A DNA stretch of 5,889 nt from contig CAIZLI010000011.1 in assembly GCA_903933765.1 (NCBI GenBank), forward strand, positions 1 through 5,889, written 5' to 3'. Within the stretch, counting starts at the first letter, position 1, and each line of letters begins with the position of its first letter. The DNA is from an uncultured Bacteroidota bacterium (lineage in GTDB: Bacteria; Bacteroidota; Bacteroidia; Chitinophagales; Chitinophagaceae). Shown here one piece after another: positions 5,485-5,889 of this stretch. The notes beneath the pieces were generated by a model that saw nothing but the letters and a program-made list of their open reading frames with translations, was not told the DNA's origin and ran no database searches. Position numbers and translations under genes: made by a program.

Positions 5485-5889
5485 TTATTTTGGGTCCATC
5501 CACATTTCTTTTCTGTCTAACCACTTGTTATCAGAAAAAGATTCCTTACTTGCTAAAGTTCGGGTATATTTTGGACTGCGCTCGGTAGAACTTGGTTGAT
5601 ATGCGACATTGCCAATAATACTTAAAGCTTTGCTTAAATAAGTTTCAGCTGGATTTCCCAAAGCCTTATAGGGTAATACATTGTCCGCTAGTTTATAAGT
5701 TGGCGTAAACCCATCGACTGTACCATAATCTGATTTCCCAATGGCATTTGCTGTAAGAAATGTAATTGGTTGCAGACCATAGTCCCATCGTTTATTAGGA
5801 TCGGTGATGGTGAATGAGCCCACATTTTTTCCGTAGGTATTCTCTCCAATTAAAATCACATCCATAAATGGTAATAAATTATTGATCAC
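5485..5889 (-). CDS. S41 family (C-terminal processing) peptidase, C-terminal fragment
   Basis: The last 134 codons of a gene that enters from the right edge. The first visible codon, GTG, is internal and encodes Val of a VINNLLPFMDVILIGENTYGKNVG-type segment (given in parts: VINNLLP, then VILIGENTYGK). This matches the S41/Ctp core directly after the nucleophile motif S-A-S-E. The catalytic lysine is K21 of the fragment. In this family the Ser precedes the Lys by 25 residues, so the serine codon should lie about 15 bases beyond the window. Further on, DGFTPTYKL and LGNPAETYLSKAL match the region where S41 proteins read G-x-T-P-D and L-G-D-P. A tail of about 40 residues ends WLDRKEMWMDPK. The N-terminal part (signal peptide, PDZ) is out of view. 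The asparaginase gene follows after 7 bp. Confidence 0.88.
   Translation of the reverse strand: MINNLLPFMDVILIGENTYGKNVGSFTITDPNKRWDYGLQPITFLTANAIGKSDYGTVDGFTPTYKLADNVLPYKALGNPAETYLSKALSIIGNVAYQPSSTERSPKYTRTLASKESFSDNKWLDRKEMWMDPK

Noticed and set aside
1..5889. Search for CRISPR arrays, tRNAs, insertion sequences, toxin-antitoxin pairs or defence genes
   Set aside because: No repeat-spacer pattern, cloverleaf, transposase motif or small toxin-like gene pair was recognised on either strand by reading.

Overview
The window looks like an ordinary chromosomal stretch of a low-GC Bacteroidota bacterium, plausibly Chitinophagaceae or a close relative. The evidence is the AT-rich DNA, start codons preceded by A/T-rich leaders rather than Shine-Dalgarno sites, one near-perfect Bacteroidota-type promoter (TTTG, 19 bp, TAACTTTG), and protein families typical of that phylum. 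No mobile element, CRISPR array, tRNA, rRNA or phage gene was seen.

Layout, left to right. Positions 1-80 hold the first 26 codons of a minus-strand gene that runs off the left edge, probably a DUF1800 protein. Divergent from it is a tight three-gene plus-strand cluster (207-3225): an exported M28 metallopeptidase, an exported S12 (beta-lactamase-like) serine hydrolase and an exported NTF2-like protein, with gaps of 18 and 28 bp. This cluster converges on an exported glycerophosphodiester phosphodiesterase (3256-4020, minus). A 173-bp divergent region follows. It carries several adjacent short inverted repeats and the promoter for a DUF3050 gene (4194-4952, plus), which encodes a predicted cytoplasmic heme-oxygenase-fold protein. 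That gene converges on a minus-strand pair running in from the right edge: the C-terminal part of an S41 peptidase and, 7 bp later, a single-domain L-asparaginase-like protein.

Functionally, most of the window concerns exported hydrolases that could break down peptides, ester/amide substrates and phospholipid head groups. The two cytoplasmic proteins are the short asparaginase and the DUF3050 protein. The DUF3050 protein is the most promising lead: it carries a His-x3-Asp-x2-His pattern and upstream Glu/His residues that recall heme-oxygenase-like diiron oxidases (HDOs). No complete, clearly new multi-gene system is evident.
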